DNA of 64,000 bases from the NCBI RefSeq assembly GCF_014199945.1, contig NZ_JACHOR010000002.1:620001-684000 (forward strand), given 5' to 3'. A program made the translations under genes and the position numbers. The stretch comes from Brevundimonas variabilis (GTDB taxonomy: Bacteria; Pseudomonadota; Alphaproteobacteria; Caulobacterales; Caulobacteraceae). Numbering within the stretch: the first letter of the stretch is position 1; each line of letters begins with the position of its first letter. The notes beneath the pieces were generated by a model. The model did not search any database, was not told where the DNA came from, and saw only the letters and a list, made by a program, of their open reading frames with translations. Positions 35,899 through 44,580 of this stretch are shown one piece after another.

Positions 35899-37014
35899 TC
35901 AGGCGCGCGCGACGATCAGACTGGCGATCATGGGCAGCGGTGTGCGGACCTCTCTGCTTGACGTGAATCCCGCCACGCCTAGCATTTTCCGGATTTCGGC
36001 CACCGATCTCGGCCGGCCAGAGCCCATGGCGAGCAGGTACAGCCCGAAATAGGCATCTCCTACGCGTTCGCAGCCTGATACCTGGGCCATAGGCTCGGCA
36101 ATAAGCAGGGTGCGACCGGGCTCCAGCGCAGCCCGGATCGCTCTCAACAGGATCATGGCCTTGTCGTCGTCGTGGTCATGCAGGATCCGCACGAGCGTTA
36201 TGATGTCGGCACCCTGAGGCAGGGAATCGGTGAAGAAACTGCCGCCCGTCGCTTCCAGGGCTAGGCCTTCCGCCGCGAATCGGGCGCGTGCCCGTTCGGC
36301 GACGGGCGGCAGGTCGAACAGCGCAAGCGCAAGCTGGGGTGCGTGACCGGCGACCGCGCGCAGGAAGGTGCCGTCGCCGCCCCCGACATCCATGACGCGC
36401 TGATGCCGCCGGATGGGGTAGGCCTCAAGCACCTGGGCCGCGACCATGGCCTGCGAAGCGGACATCAGCCCGGAGTAAGGGCCGCTCGTTCCCCCCTCTC
36501 CGCCTTCAGCGTAAGGCCAGTAACCTGAAAGCGCCCCACCCCCGCCACCGCGACGCAATAGGCCGATCGGATCCGCAAGGTCGGCATAGAGCAAACGGTG
36601 ATGCTCGATCATCGCAGCAACGCCCGGTGCGCCGAGCAGGGCCGCTCCCTCGACTCCCAAGGCAAAAACGTCGCCTCCAGCCGGTTCCGCCAACTTGAGC
36701 GCAACCGCCGCCTTCACCAGACGCTCTGTGCCCGCCATGTCCAGATCGACGACGCGCTCCAGATCGCTGATGGAATGCGGGCGCTTCGCCAGCGCGTCCA
36801 GCAGGCCGGACGTGACGCAGGCATAGGCGATCTGGGAATAGACGAACCCCGCCGTCAGATCGAAAAGAGCCTGTGCCCGCCGCCGGGCGACCGGCCGCGT
36901 CAGCGGAAACCGAGCCGCCCATCGCTGAAACGCGGGGTTGATGCTCAGGCCATTGCGCCAATCTCGCCATCGGTCCCGCAGGGTGGTCGCGCGATCCGCA
37001 CGTTCATCAGGCAT
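35899..37014 (-). CDS. crtF: Demethylspheroidene O-methyltransferase CrtF
   Basis: A 371-residue SAM-dependent O-methyltransferase that methylates the 1-hydroxy group of acyclic carotenoids on the spheroidene/spirilloxanthin route. A dimerisation helix region occupies the first half. SAM motif I is VMDVGGGDGTFLRAV near residue 210. The region LVRILHDHDDDKAM holds the catalytic histidine and is typical of CrtF and plant-type O-methyltransferases. It lies directly upstream of bchC and divergent from crtD. Confidence 0.95.
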   Translation of the reverse strand: MPDERADRATTLRDRWRDWRNGLSINPAFQRWAARFPLTRPVARRRAQALFDLTAGFVYSQIAYACVTSGLLDALAKRPHSISDLERVVDLDMAGTERLVKAAVALKLAEPAGGDVFALGVEGAALLGAPGVAAMIEHHRLLYADLADPIGLLRRGGGGGALSGYWPYAEGGEGGTSGPYSGLMSASQAMVAAQVLEAYPIRRHQRVMDVGGGDGTFLRAVAGHAPQLALALFDLPPVAERARARFAAEGLALEATGGSFFTDSLPQGADIITLVRILHDHDDDKAMILLRAIRAALEPGRTLLIAEPMAQVSGCERVGDAYFGLYLLAMGSGRPRSVAEIRKMLGVAGFTSSREVRTPLPMIASLIVARA

Positions 37015-37164
37015 CCAATCACTCCTAATGCCGACGGATCAGCAAGACTGCAGGGTCACTTCCAGGCGAAAAAGCCTCAGGCTCGGCACCAGGGTCAACG
37101 CCTTATTGCGCTATCCCCACGACCTCAGATCGCGCCGTTGCGCACGGGAGAGGAATACCCCTTG

Positions 37165-37207
37165 TGTCAATCAGGTTGGACTCCTTTACTGTCGTGTCAA
37201 CAGAACA
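37165..37207. promoter_or_regulatory. PpsR-like operator pair between crtF and crtD
   Basis: Two sites lie in the 209-base gap between the divergent crtF and crtD. TGTCGTGTCAACAGAACA (37190-37207) matches TGT-N12-ACA exactly; TGTCAATCAGGTTGGACT (37165-37182) fits except for the last base. They are 7 bp apart, with centres 25 bp apart against 26 bp at bchC. They lie just upstream of crtD and about 150 bases from crtF, so one or both genes may be controlled. The crtD ORF cannot start before these sites. Confidence 0.6.
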
Positions 37208-37223
37208 CAGGAGCGCGTCCCTC

Positions 37224-38723
37224 ATGCGGCGCAACAAGGTCATTGTCGTCGGAGCCGGGATTGGCGGCCTGACCGCCGCGATCAGCCTGTGCGGCCAGGG
37301 CCACGACGTGACCATCATCGAAGCTGCTGACCAGCCCGGCGGCAAGCTAAGCCAGCTTCAAGTCGGCGGGATGGGCATAGATTCCGGTCCAACGGTCTTC
37401 ACGATGCGCTGGGTGTTCGAGGAGCTGTTCGCGTCCGTCGGTCAGGATCTGTCCGATCACCTGACGCTGACCCGCGCAGAAACACTGGCGCGCCATAGCT
37501 GGCCTGATGGGTCGACCTTCGACCTGTTCACCGATCTGGAACGCTCGATCGATGCTGTCGGGATCCTGGCTGGAGCGGCAGAGGCGAGGCGGTTTCGCGC
37601 CTTCTCCCAGCACGCAGCCCTGATCTATCGCGTGCTGGAAGGGCCATTCCTGAAGGCGGACAAGCCGAACACATTCCAGTTCATGCTCGACATCGGCCTT
37701 CATCGCTCGAAGGATGCCTGGGCCATCGTTCCCTATCGGTCGATGTGGGATCAACTGGGCACCTATTTCCACGACCCGCGCCTGCGGCAGTTGTTCGGTC
37801 GCTACGCCACCTACTGCGGAGCGTCTCCGTTCAAGGCTCCCGCCACCATGATGCTTATCGCCCATGTCGAGCAGCAAGGTGTGTGGCTTGTCGAAGGGGG
37901 AATGAAGAAACTTCCCGAGGCCCTCGCCACACTGGCCACTTCACTCGGAGCCACGATCCGTTGCGGTGCACCTGTCGCAGCGATCGAGGCCAGGCAGGGT
38001 CGGGTCTCCGGCGTGGTTCTGGCTTCTGGTGAGCAACTGGAGGCAGACATCGTCCTCTGCAACGGGGATCCCGCCGCGATCGCGTCCGGCCGGTTTGGTC
38101 CAGGGGTCGCGCCTGCCGTCACGGCTGCCGGGCCTGGCAAGCGATCCCTTTCGGCTGTCACATTCTCCTTCACGGCCGACACGCCCGCCGAACTTGTCAG
38201 GCACAATCTTTATTTTTCACCGGACTATACGGCCGAGTTCGATGCCCTGCATGCGGGCAGGATGCCGGAAATCCCGACGGTCTATCTTTGCGCCCAGGAC
38301 CGCCACGATACCGACCCCGGGCGAGCGAAGCCTGGTGCCGAGCGCTTCTTCGCCATCGTCAATGCGCCGTCCGACGGCGACGTCCACGCCTATTCACCCC
38401 AGGAGATCGACCTATGTCGTTCGCGAACCTTCGCGTCCATGGAACGCGGCGGCCTGAAGATCGACCCGGCGTCGATCCAGATGGCCATCACGACCCCGAC
38501 CGACTTCGAGCGCCGCTTTCCGGCGACGGGAGGAGCGCTCTATGGCCTGGCGGGCCACGGCTGGGACTCGCCCTTCCGTCGACCCGGAGCCCGTACCAGG
38601 ATGCCCGGCCTCTACCTGTGTGGGGGCGCGACCCATCCGGGCGCGGGAGTACCGATGGCGGCGCTGTCCGGCCGACTGGCGGCCAAGGCGGTGATGCAGG
38701 ATGGGGCTTCGATGCGGCGGTAG
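37224..38723 (+). CDS. crtD: Methoxyneurosporene dehydrogenase CrtD
   Basis: A 499-residue CrtI-type FAD-linked carotenoid desaturase introducing the C-3,4 double bond in methoxylated or hydroxylated neurosporene/lycopene derivatives. The Rossmann motif VVGAGIGGLTAAISL is near residue 9. The C-terminal GLYLCGGATHPGAGVPMAALSG is the second FAD motif of the family. ATG 37224 is preferred because the earlier frame starts inside the operator pair. It overlaps crtC. Confidence 0.95.
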   Translation: MRRNKVIVVGAGIGGLTAAISLCGQGHDVTIIEAADQPGGKLSQLQVGGMGIDSGPTVFTMRWVFEELFASVGQDLSDHLTLTRAETLARHSWPDGSTFDLFTDLERSIDAVGILAGAAEARRFRAFSQHAALIYRVLEGPFLKADKPNTFQFMLDIGLHRSKDAWAIVPYRSMWDQLGTYFHDPRLRQLFGRYATYCGASPFKAPATMMLIAHVEQQGVWLVEGGMKKLPEALATLATSLGATIRCGAPVAAIEARQGRVSGVVLASGEQLEADIVLCNGDPAAIASGRFGPGVAPAVTAAGPGKRSLSAVTFSFTADTPAELVRHNLYFSPDYTAEFDALHAGRMPEIPTVYLCAQDRHDTDPGRAKPGAERFFAIVNAPSDGDVHAYSPQEIDLCRSRTFASMERGGLKIDPASIQMAITTPTDFERRFPATGGALYGLAGHGWDSPFRRPGARTRMPGLYLCGGATHPGAGVPMAALSGRLAAKAVMQDGASMRR

Positions 38724-38758
38724 GCCCCGGCGGATATGCGTGGTGGTATGTCGACGCC

Positions 38759-39637
38759 ATGAGCGCCGATCGGCGCTTCGGCCTGACCGTCATTGCCTTC
38801 GTCGGCAGCGTCTTTTCGCCTTGGTACGGTTGGTCGGGTCGAGGCAATCCTGAGAACCACTGCGCCGTCAACGTCGCCCTGTATGGTCCGGGTTGTGCGC
38901 GCTGGGCCATGACCGAGCGTGGTCGCAAGGCCGTCAGCCGCGATGCCGGCAGCCTGTCGATCGGCCCCAGCGCCCTTTCGTGGGAGGGCGACGAACTGGT
39001 CATTCAGTTAGACGAGATCACGGCTCCGGTGCCACCCATGCCCAGCATGCCTCGCCCGGTGCGGGGCGAGGTTCGCTTGCGGCCGCGTGCAATGAATACG
39101 CGCGCCTTCACCCTTGATGAGGCCGGCGGCCATGTCTGGCACCCGCTCGCTCCGCGCGCCGATGTTTCAGTGAGCCTGATCGAGCCAGGCCTGTCGTGGA
39201 CAGGCGAAGGCTATCTCGACCACAACCGCGGCCTTGAACCACTGGAGCAGGCGTTCGAACACTGGGATTGGTCCCGCGTCCATCTCAGCAGCGACAGTGC
39301 TGTTCTGTATGACCTGATGCGGCGTGACGGATCGGCGGTCAGCCTGGCGATGCGGTTTGGCGCCGATGCGGTACCCGAGCCGTTCGAGCCACCGGCCATC
39401 GTCCGTCTTCCCAACACCGGGTGGGGCATGAAGCGATTCACCCGGTCCGATCCCGGCGGCATGGCGGGCGTGACGGAAACCTGGGAGGATACGCCGTTCT
39501 ATTCGCGGTCCGCCCTGAAGACGCGGCTGCTGAACGACGATGCCCACGGTGTTCACGAGAGCCTTTCGCTAGGGCGACTGCGGTCCCCGATCGTCCGGAC
39601 CATGCTGCCCTTCCGCATGCCGCGCTCGCTCCGCTGA
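38759..39637 (+). CDS. crtC: Acyclic carotenoid 1,2-hydratase CrtC (start uncertain)
   Basis: Hydroxyneurosporene synthase, about 292 residues from ATG 38759. Recognisable family blocks are VIAFVGSVFSPWYGWSG, NHCAVNVALYGPG and the late EGYLDHNRG and GWGMKRF. The frame stays open upstream, and GGYAWWYVDAMS, conserved in CrtC, begins about 10 codons earlier, with no ATG near it. An in-frame GTG at 38618 inside crtD is possible. The 3' end overlaps the antisense 60-residue ORF. Confidence 0.85.
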   Translation: MSADRRFGLTVIAFVGSVFSPWYGWSGRGNPENHCAVNVALYGPGCARWAMTERGRKAVSRDAGSLSIGPSALSWEGDELVIQLDEITAPVPPMPSMPRPVRGEVRLRPRAMNTRAFTLDEAGGHVWHPLAPRADVSVSLIEPGLSWTGEGYLDHNRGLEPLEQAFEHWDWSRVHLSSDSAVLYDLMRRDGSAVSLAMRFGADAVPEPFEPPAIVRLPNTGWGMKRFTRSDPGGMAGVTETWEDTPFYSRSALKTRLLNDDAHGVHESLSLGRLRSPIVRTMLPFRMPRSLR

Positions 39638-39751
39638 GGCCAAATCGCGCTTCTTTTCCCGATTCAGGGACCAGAGTTCCCAAAGGCCCCAGCCAAGGAC
39701 AGGCACAAAGAGTAGCATCAGCTCGATGATCCCGATGGCCCAGCTGCTCAT
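39569..39751 (-). CDS. Small membrane protein at the end of the bchIDO set
   Basis: A 60-residue protein with one hydrophobic segment (about residues 5-27, AIGIIELMLLFVPVLGWGLWEL) and a charged tail. Its ATG overlaps the bchO stop by four bases (ATGA), a strong sign of real coding. Its last 23 codons overlap the 3' end of crtC on the other strand. Family unknown; it may be an assembly factor for photosynthetic membranes, but that is a guess from position. Confidence 0.55.
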   Translation of the reverse strand: MSSWAIGIIELMLLFVPVLGWGLWELWSLNREKKRDLASAERARHAEGQHGPDDRGPQSP

Positions 39752-40632
39752 GTCGCTGCTCTGTTCGCGACACTCAAGATGACATCCGCCACGGCCTGGG
39801 GGTTCTCCTCATGGGCCAGATGCCCGAGGCCCTGCAACGTTAACAGCGAAGCTCCTGCCACGGCCGATTGAACGCTTGCTGCCACGGACGGTGGCACAGC
39901 CAAATCCTGCGATCCAACCACAAGTGTCAAGGACGCCCGGAGGCGCGGCATCTCGCGCACCATCGCGCGCAGGTCCCAGTTGCCCATCATTCCCAGCGTC
40001 CCGGCGACATGGCCAGGTTTGCGAAACAGGCGGGCATAGAGTTCGATGCCCTCGGGTTCGATCGTTGATCCCGTTCCCTTGATCATCCGGACGATCCGCC
40101 CCGCGTCACCGGCACTGGCCGCGAACAGCCGCGCGGCCAGTGGATTGGCGAACAAGCCAAGCGCAACGCCCTGGAACAAGGGTGCCGCCGCGCCCCCGAA
40201 AGGCTTCAGCGCGCCGTTGATGGCAACGATCGGTGCGGGTCCCAGTCGTCCGTCCAGCGACATGCGGATCGCGATGGCAGCACCTGCGGAATGACCCACG
40301 ACCAGGGCAGGCTTGAGCCTCAGTGCCTCCAGCAACCCGCCGGCCCGTCGTGCCATCGCGGGCAGGGACAGACCATTTCCCACCGGTGTCGCCGTGAAGC
40401 CATGTCCCGGCAGATCGGGCGCGACGACCCGAAATCTCTCGGCAAGGATCGGCATCAGCCCGCGCCAGCTGTGCGTTGCAGCTCCGGCACCGTGCAGCAG
40501 AAAGAGCACCGGTGCGGTCTCCGGCCCCATGACCTGCACATGCCAGCGCAGATCGCCGGCCGTGACGAACCGGCTGGCCGAGCGATGAGGCCAGCCCCGC
40601 CCCTCGATCTCCCATTCGGGTTCACGGCCCAT
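39748..40632 (-). CDS. bchO: Alpha/beta hydrolase BchO
   Basis: A 294-residue alpha/beta hydrolase found with the magnesium chelatase genes in photosynthesis clusters. The oxyanion region LLHGAGAATHSW, the nucleophile elbow VGHSAGAAIA and a late LGHLAHEE histidine are visible, giving a Ser-Asp-His triad. Its exact reaction is unsettled, but it is often called putative magnesium chelatase accessory protein. It lies two bases downstream of bchD. Confidence 0.93.
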   Translation of the reverse strand: MGREPEWEIEGRGWPHRSASRFVTAGDLRWHVQVMGPETAPVLFLLHGAGAATHSWRGLMPILAERFRVVAPDLPGHGFTATPVGNGLSLPAMARRAGGLLEALRLKPALVVGHSAGAAIAIRMSLDGRLGPAPIVAINGALKPFGGAAAPLFQGVALGLFANPLAARLFAASAGDAGRIVRMIKGTGSTIEPEGIELYARLFRKPGHVAGTLGMMGNWDLRAMVREMPRLRASLTLVVGSQDLAVPPSVAASVQSAVAGASLLTLQGLGHLAHEENPQAVADVILSVANRAAT

Positions 40633-40634
40633 TT

Positions 40635-42434
40635 TCAGCCCACGCCTTCCAGCGATCGCACCACGTCGCGGACACGGCCAGCCTCGACATAGGGCAAGGC
40701 CGCGAACCGGGCTCCCATCGCCTCGGCCAGCTTCTGACCATCTCCGCGCGGGCGAGGCGAGATATCGATCAAGGCTACAGCCATGCCGGTCCCGCGAATG
40801 CGCCGCGCGGCATTCAGGGCATCGGTCTCGGCTCGTGTGCGGAAGGCCGCGCCGTCCAGGGCGATGTTGCCCCGACCATCGGTCATGATCACCAGCACCG
40901 GTGTCCGCCCTTTGGCGCGTTCGGCCACGCCAAGGATCGCCGCGGCTTCAAGCGCTGCGGCCAGGGGTGTTGCTCCGCCCCCGGCAAGCTCGGCAAGCGA
41001 CCGGCGCGCCCGCGTCAGCGATCGCGTGGGCGGGAGCAGCAGTTCGGCCGCCGTCCCGCGAAAGGCAATCAGCGCGACCTGCGTTCGCTTCACATAGGCC
41101 TCGGCCAGAAGCAGTTCGACAGCCCCCTTGGTTTCCGCCAGCCTCTGAAGCGCGGCAGAGCCCGACGCATCCACAACGAAGATGACGGTTGATTCCGAAC
41201 GCTGCTCGAAGCGCCGGACCCGGAAGTCATCGCGCCGGATCCGCATCGGCCCGCGATCAAGGCCCAGCAACGCACCGCGAACCTTTTGCCAGGGCGCGGC
41301 CGCCTTGAGGGTTTCGACGACATCCAGCCCCGACGCCTGTTTCGGTAATCCCGGACGCGAGGCGATCCTCCGCCCCCGGTCCGGCGAGGCCCGCCGGGCT
41401 CCCGATCGCCCCGAGGACATCGCCGCCGACTGTGCCGCCCGGCCCTGATCCATCCACAGGGCGTCCAGTCCGTCCGGCAGGGCGGCCCGCACGGCGTCCA
41501 GCACGACATCGTCCAGCATCGCCGCCATGTCGTCGTTTTCGGCTGTGTCCAATTCATCTTCGGGCGGCGTCGCATCCGGCTCGCGTTGTTCGGCCTCGGG
41601 CTCTGATGGCGGGATATCGTCAGGCTGTGACTCCGGTTCAGCCTCGGCCGTGACGTCAGGCATCCGCGTCGCGCGAGGAGCCAGGACCAGCCGTGCAGCC
41701 GTGCTCAGGTCCTCCGGGTCGATCACGTCTCGCCCTTCGAGCGCCGCCAGAGCGGCAGCGACCCGCAAGGCCAGCAGCGGGGCTCGTATCGAGCCAATAC
41801 CAAAGGCCTCGGCGGCCCCACAGATGGCTTCGACCATCGCCTGGTCAGGCGCTCCAACGTGCGTAAGGGCCTCTCGCGCTTCTGCCACGTCGGCCACCGT
41901 CGCGCTGATCGGCAGGGCATCGCGATGCCCGACGCCGTCCAGATCGATCGCGAATGCCAGATGCTCGGACAATCCTGGCCCAACCCGCTCTCCGTCGTCC
42001 GCCCCCTCGTCCAGCGCAACCATCACGAACCGCGCGCCCAGACGTTCGGCCATACCGTCACGTTCCAGGCTAATGACGCCCGAATCCAGCGCAGCCGCCA
42101 GACGGGAAGCCGTCCCCGACGTCAGACGCTCGGCCATGGGCGCAATCACGACCCCGCCATCGGCCTCGGCCAGCAGTCCGCGCTGCAGCACCTTGCGGCC
42201 GCTGCCCAGTGCGGCTCCGAGATCCAGCCCGCCCAGCAACCGCTCATCGCCGATTCCCGGCGGCAACCTTCGCCACGGCGTCTCGACATCAAACAGGGCC
42301 CGAAAGCCGGAAACCCAGGCATCACGCACGGGTCCCGGCCCGGCCCGCACCACGACCCCGCCCAGTCGCGGGTCGACCGCCAGCAGGGCCGCCGCCAGCA
42401 TGGCCTCGGCCCAGACGGTCGCCGCGTCCTTCAC
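40635..42434 (-). CDS. bchD: Magnesium chelatase subunit D
   Basis: A 599-residue BchD with an AAA-like N-terminal half lacking the full Walker motifs, a middle acidic linker (EPEAEQREPDATPPEDELD type) and a C-terminal von Willebrand A domain. That domain carries a MIDAS site (VFVVDASGS) and the later LVIMTDGRGN segment. It works with BchI and BchH to insert magnesium into protoporphyrin IX. bchI lies 10 bases upstream on the same strand; bchH is not in the window. Confidence 0.96.
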   Translation of the reverse strand: MKDAATVWAEAMLAAALLAVDPRLGGVVVRAGPGPVRDAWVSGFRALFDVETPWRRLPPGIGDERLLGGLDLGAALGSGRKVLQRGLLAEADGGVVIAPMAERLTSGTASRLAAALDSGVISLERDGMAERLGARFVMVALDEGADDGERVGPGLSEHLAFAIDLDGVGHRDALPISATVADVAEAREALTHVGAPDQAMVEAICGAAEAFGIGSIRAPLLALRVAAALAALEGRDVIDPEDLSTAARLVLAPRATRMPDVTAEAEPESQPDDIPPSEPEAEQREPDATPPEDELDTAENDDMAAMLDDVVLDAVRAALPDGLDALWMDQGRAAQSAAMSSGRSGARRASPDRGRRIASRPGLPKQASGLDVVETLKAAAPWQKVRGALLGLDRGPMRIRRDDFRVRRFEQRSESTVIFVVDASGSAALQRLAETKGAVELLLAEAYVKRTQVALIAFRGTAAELLLPPTRSLTRARRSLAELAGGGATPLAAALEAAAILGVAERAKGRTPVLVIMTDGRGNIALDGAAFRTRAETDALNAARRIRGTGMAVALIDISPRPRGDGQKLAEAMGARFAALPYVEAGRVRDVVRSLEGVG

Positions 42435-42444
42435 GGCAGGGGCC

Positions 42445-43458
42445 TCACGCCGCCTTCAGCTCATCGAGCGCACGGTCGATGCGGGCTGTCGAAGCCTGCT
42501 CGTCCAGCGGACCTCTTCTCAGCCGGTGTCTGAGCGCCATGGGTGCAATCTTCCTCAGATCGGCATCCGTGACAGCCTCGCGTCCTTCCAGTGCTGCCAA
42601 AGCCCGCGAAGCCCTCAAAAGGGTCAGTTCCCCCCGCAGCCCGTCAGCCCCGACCGCCATACACAGTCGCGACCCCTGCTCAAGTACGGCGTCCGGCACA
42701 ACGATGTCTCCGATCCGACCCTGAGCCGCTTTGATCCTGCGTCGGACCGCCGTGTCCTTGGCCTTCCAGAGCTCCACAAAGGCTGCAGGATCGCGGTCGA
42801 AGGCGTCGCGCCGCTTGACCACCTCCACCCGATCCGCGAGCCGATCCGGCGTCGTCACCTCGACCGACAGGCCGAAGCGGTCGAGCAGCTGTGGACGCAG
42901 CTCGCCCTCCTCCGGGTTTCCGCTTCCGACAAGGACGAAACGCGCCGGGTGGCGGATACTGAGGCCCTCCCGTTCAACGACGTTCTCACCCGACTGGGCC
43001 ACGTCCAGCAGCAGGTCGACCAGATGGTCCTCCAGCAGATTGACCTCGTCGATATACAGGAAGCCCCGGTTGGCCCGTGCCAGCAGACCGGGCTCGAAAG
43101 CCTTCTCCCCCAGTGTCAGAGCACGTTCGAGGTCCAGCGCGCCGACGACACGGTCCTCTGTTGCTCCCAGCGGCAGGTCAACGACGGGCGCTGGAGCCTC
43201 TCCGGCCTTGCCGGTATGCCGGCAGACGCCGACACAGGCCTCGCATGGCGTGCCGGGTTCGCAGTTGAAGCGACACCCCGCAATCACCTTCAAAGGTGGC
43301 AGCAACGCCGCCAGACCGCGCACTGCGGTGGTCTTGCCTGACCCACGATCCCCGAACACCATCACCCCGCCCAGCGTCCGGTCGACAGCGGCCAGCAGGA
43401 GGGCCAGCTTCATTTCGTCCTGAGCGACGATGGCCGAAAATGGAAAGACGACGCGCAT
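42445..43458 (-). CDS. bchI: Magnesium chelatase subunit I
   Basis: A 337-residue AAA+ ATPase subunit of magnesium chelatase. It starts VVFPFSAIVAQDEMK; Walker A is GDRGSGKT at residues 36-43, Walker B is FLYIDEVNLL, and VGSGNPEEGELRPQLLDRFG is sensor 1 and the arginine region. ATG 43458 is used because it gives the family N-terminus and leaves the operator-like palindrome outside; an in-frame start at 43515 would add 19 residues. It is the first gene of bchI-bchD-bchO. Confidence 0.96.
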   Translation of the reverse strand: MRVVFPFSAIVAQDEMKLALLLAAVDRTLGGVMVFGDRGSGKTTAVRGLAALLPPLKVIAGCRFNCEPGTPCEACVGVCRHTGKAGEAPAPVVDLPLGATEDRVVGALDLERALTLGEKAFEPGLLARANRGFLYIDEVNLLEDHLVDLLLDVAQSGENVVEREGLSIRHPARFVLVGSGNPEEGELRPQLLDRFGLSVEVTTPDRLADRVEVVKRRDAFDRDPAAFVELWKAKDTAVRRRIKAAQGRIGDIVVPDAVLEQGSRLCMAVGADGLRGELTLLRASRALAALEGREAVTDADLRKIAPMALRHRLRRGPLDEQASTARIDRALDELKAA

Positions 43459-43465
43459 CCGAACC

Positions 43466-43483
43466 TGTCCAACGAAATGGACA
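43466..43483 (-). promoter_or_regulatory. PpsR-like palindrome before bchI
   Basis: TGTCCAACGAAATGGACA has perfect 6-bp arms (TGTCCA and TGGACA) and fits TGT-N12-ACA. It ends 8 bases before the chosen bchI start. That is very close for a classic operator, so it may act at a transcription start near the gene or be coincidental. A matching TGT-N12-ACA is expected by chance several times in a window this size. Confidence 0.45.
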
Positions 43484-43636
43484 CCTGTCGTTTCATGCCT
43501 CGCGGTCCGGGTCAACGCGGGAGCGCCCCGACATCAGGCAGCGGGGGCACCTGCCGGGGCAGCAGCGGCGTTCAGGCTGTTGCCAATCCCGGTCGCGTCC
43601 CGCTATCCGTAGTCAAACAAAACCCAGGAGACGTCC

Positions 43637-44569
43637 ATGGCCATTCCCGCTTCCCTGCAGAAGGGCCTGACCCTTCCGGTCATCGAGGCCCCGATGTTCC
43701 TGGTGTCGGGACCGGATCTGGTGGTCGAGTGCTGCAACAGCGGGATCATCGGCACCTTTCCCTCGCTGAATGCCCGTACGTCCGAGGGCTATCGGGAGTG
43801 GCTGCACGAGATCAAGGGTCGGCTGAGCCCTGATGCCGCGGCATTCGGCGTCAACCACATCGTCCACCCGACCAATCCTCGCCTGATGGCTGACATGATG
43901 GTCACCGTCGAGGAGAAGGTCCCGCTGATCATCACCTCGCTGGGGGCTGTGCGCGACGTCGTCGATGCCGTCCACGGTTATGGCGGCGTCGTCTTCCATG
44001 ACATCGCCAATGTCCGCCATGCCAGGAAGGCCGCCGAGGCGGGTGTCGACGGCCTCATCCTGGTGGCCAACGGTGCGGGTGGACATGCCGGGGTCGTCAA
44101 TCCCTTTGCCCTGGTCAATGAGGTGCGCAGCTTCTTTGACGGCACCATCATCCTGTCAGGATGCCTCTCGACCGGCCAGGACGTGGCCGCCGCCCTCATG
44201 CTCGGGGCCGACTTCGCCTATATGGGAACGCGCTTCATCAACACGACCGAGGCCATGGCCCCGGACGCCTACAAGCAGATGATCGTGGACAGCGGCGCGA
44301 CCGACATCACCTATACCGCCGCTGTTTCGGGCATCCCTGCAAATTTCATGACCAAGTCGCTGATGGACAACGGTATCGACCCGAAAAAACTGCCCGAGCA
44401 CAAGTTGGACATGGGTGATGAGGCCAAGGCCTGGAAGACCGTATGGTCTGCCGGACAGGGTGCCGGTGCCGTCCACGACGTCATGCCGGCCGCAGACCTG
44501 ATTGCGCGGCTGCGGTCCGAGTATGCCGACGCCACAAAGCAATTCGCCAGCAAGGTCGGCGTCGCCTAG
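43637..44569 (+). CDS. Nitronate monooxygenase-type flavin enzyme
   Basis: A 310-residue member of the 2-nitropropane dioxygenase/nitronate monooxygenase family, an FMN TIM barrel. It shows the family segments VIEAPMFLVSGP, the GVNHIVH stretch, FHDIANVRHARKAAEAGVDGLI and the glycine-rich ANGAGGHAG with the phosphate-binding ADFAYMGTRF. Substrates range from nitronates to other NAD(P)H-linked compounds, so only the family is named. It is divergent from bchI and marks the end of the photosynthesis block. Confidence 0.9.
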   Translation: MAIPASLQKGLTLPVIEAPMFLVSGPDLVVECCNSGIIGTFPSLNARTSEGYREWLHEIKGRLSPDAAAFGVNHIVHPTNPRLMADMMVTVEEKVPLIITSLGAVRDVVDAVHGYGGVVFHDIANVRHARKAAEAGVDGLILVANGAGGHAGVVNPFALVNEVRSFFDGTIILSGCLSTGQDVAAALMLGADFAYMGTRFINTTEAMAPDAYKQMIVDSGATDITYTAAVSGIPANFMTKSLMDNGIDPKKLPEHKLDMGDEAKAWKTVWSAGQGAGAVHDVMPAADLIARLRSEYADATKQFASKVGVA

Positions 44570-44580
44570 ATGATGGACGG

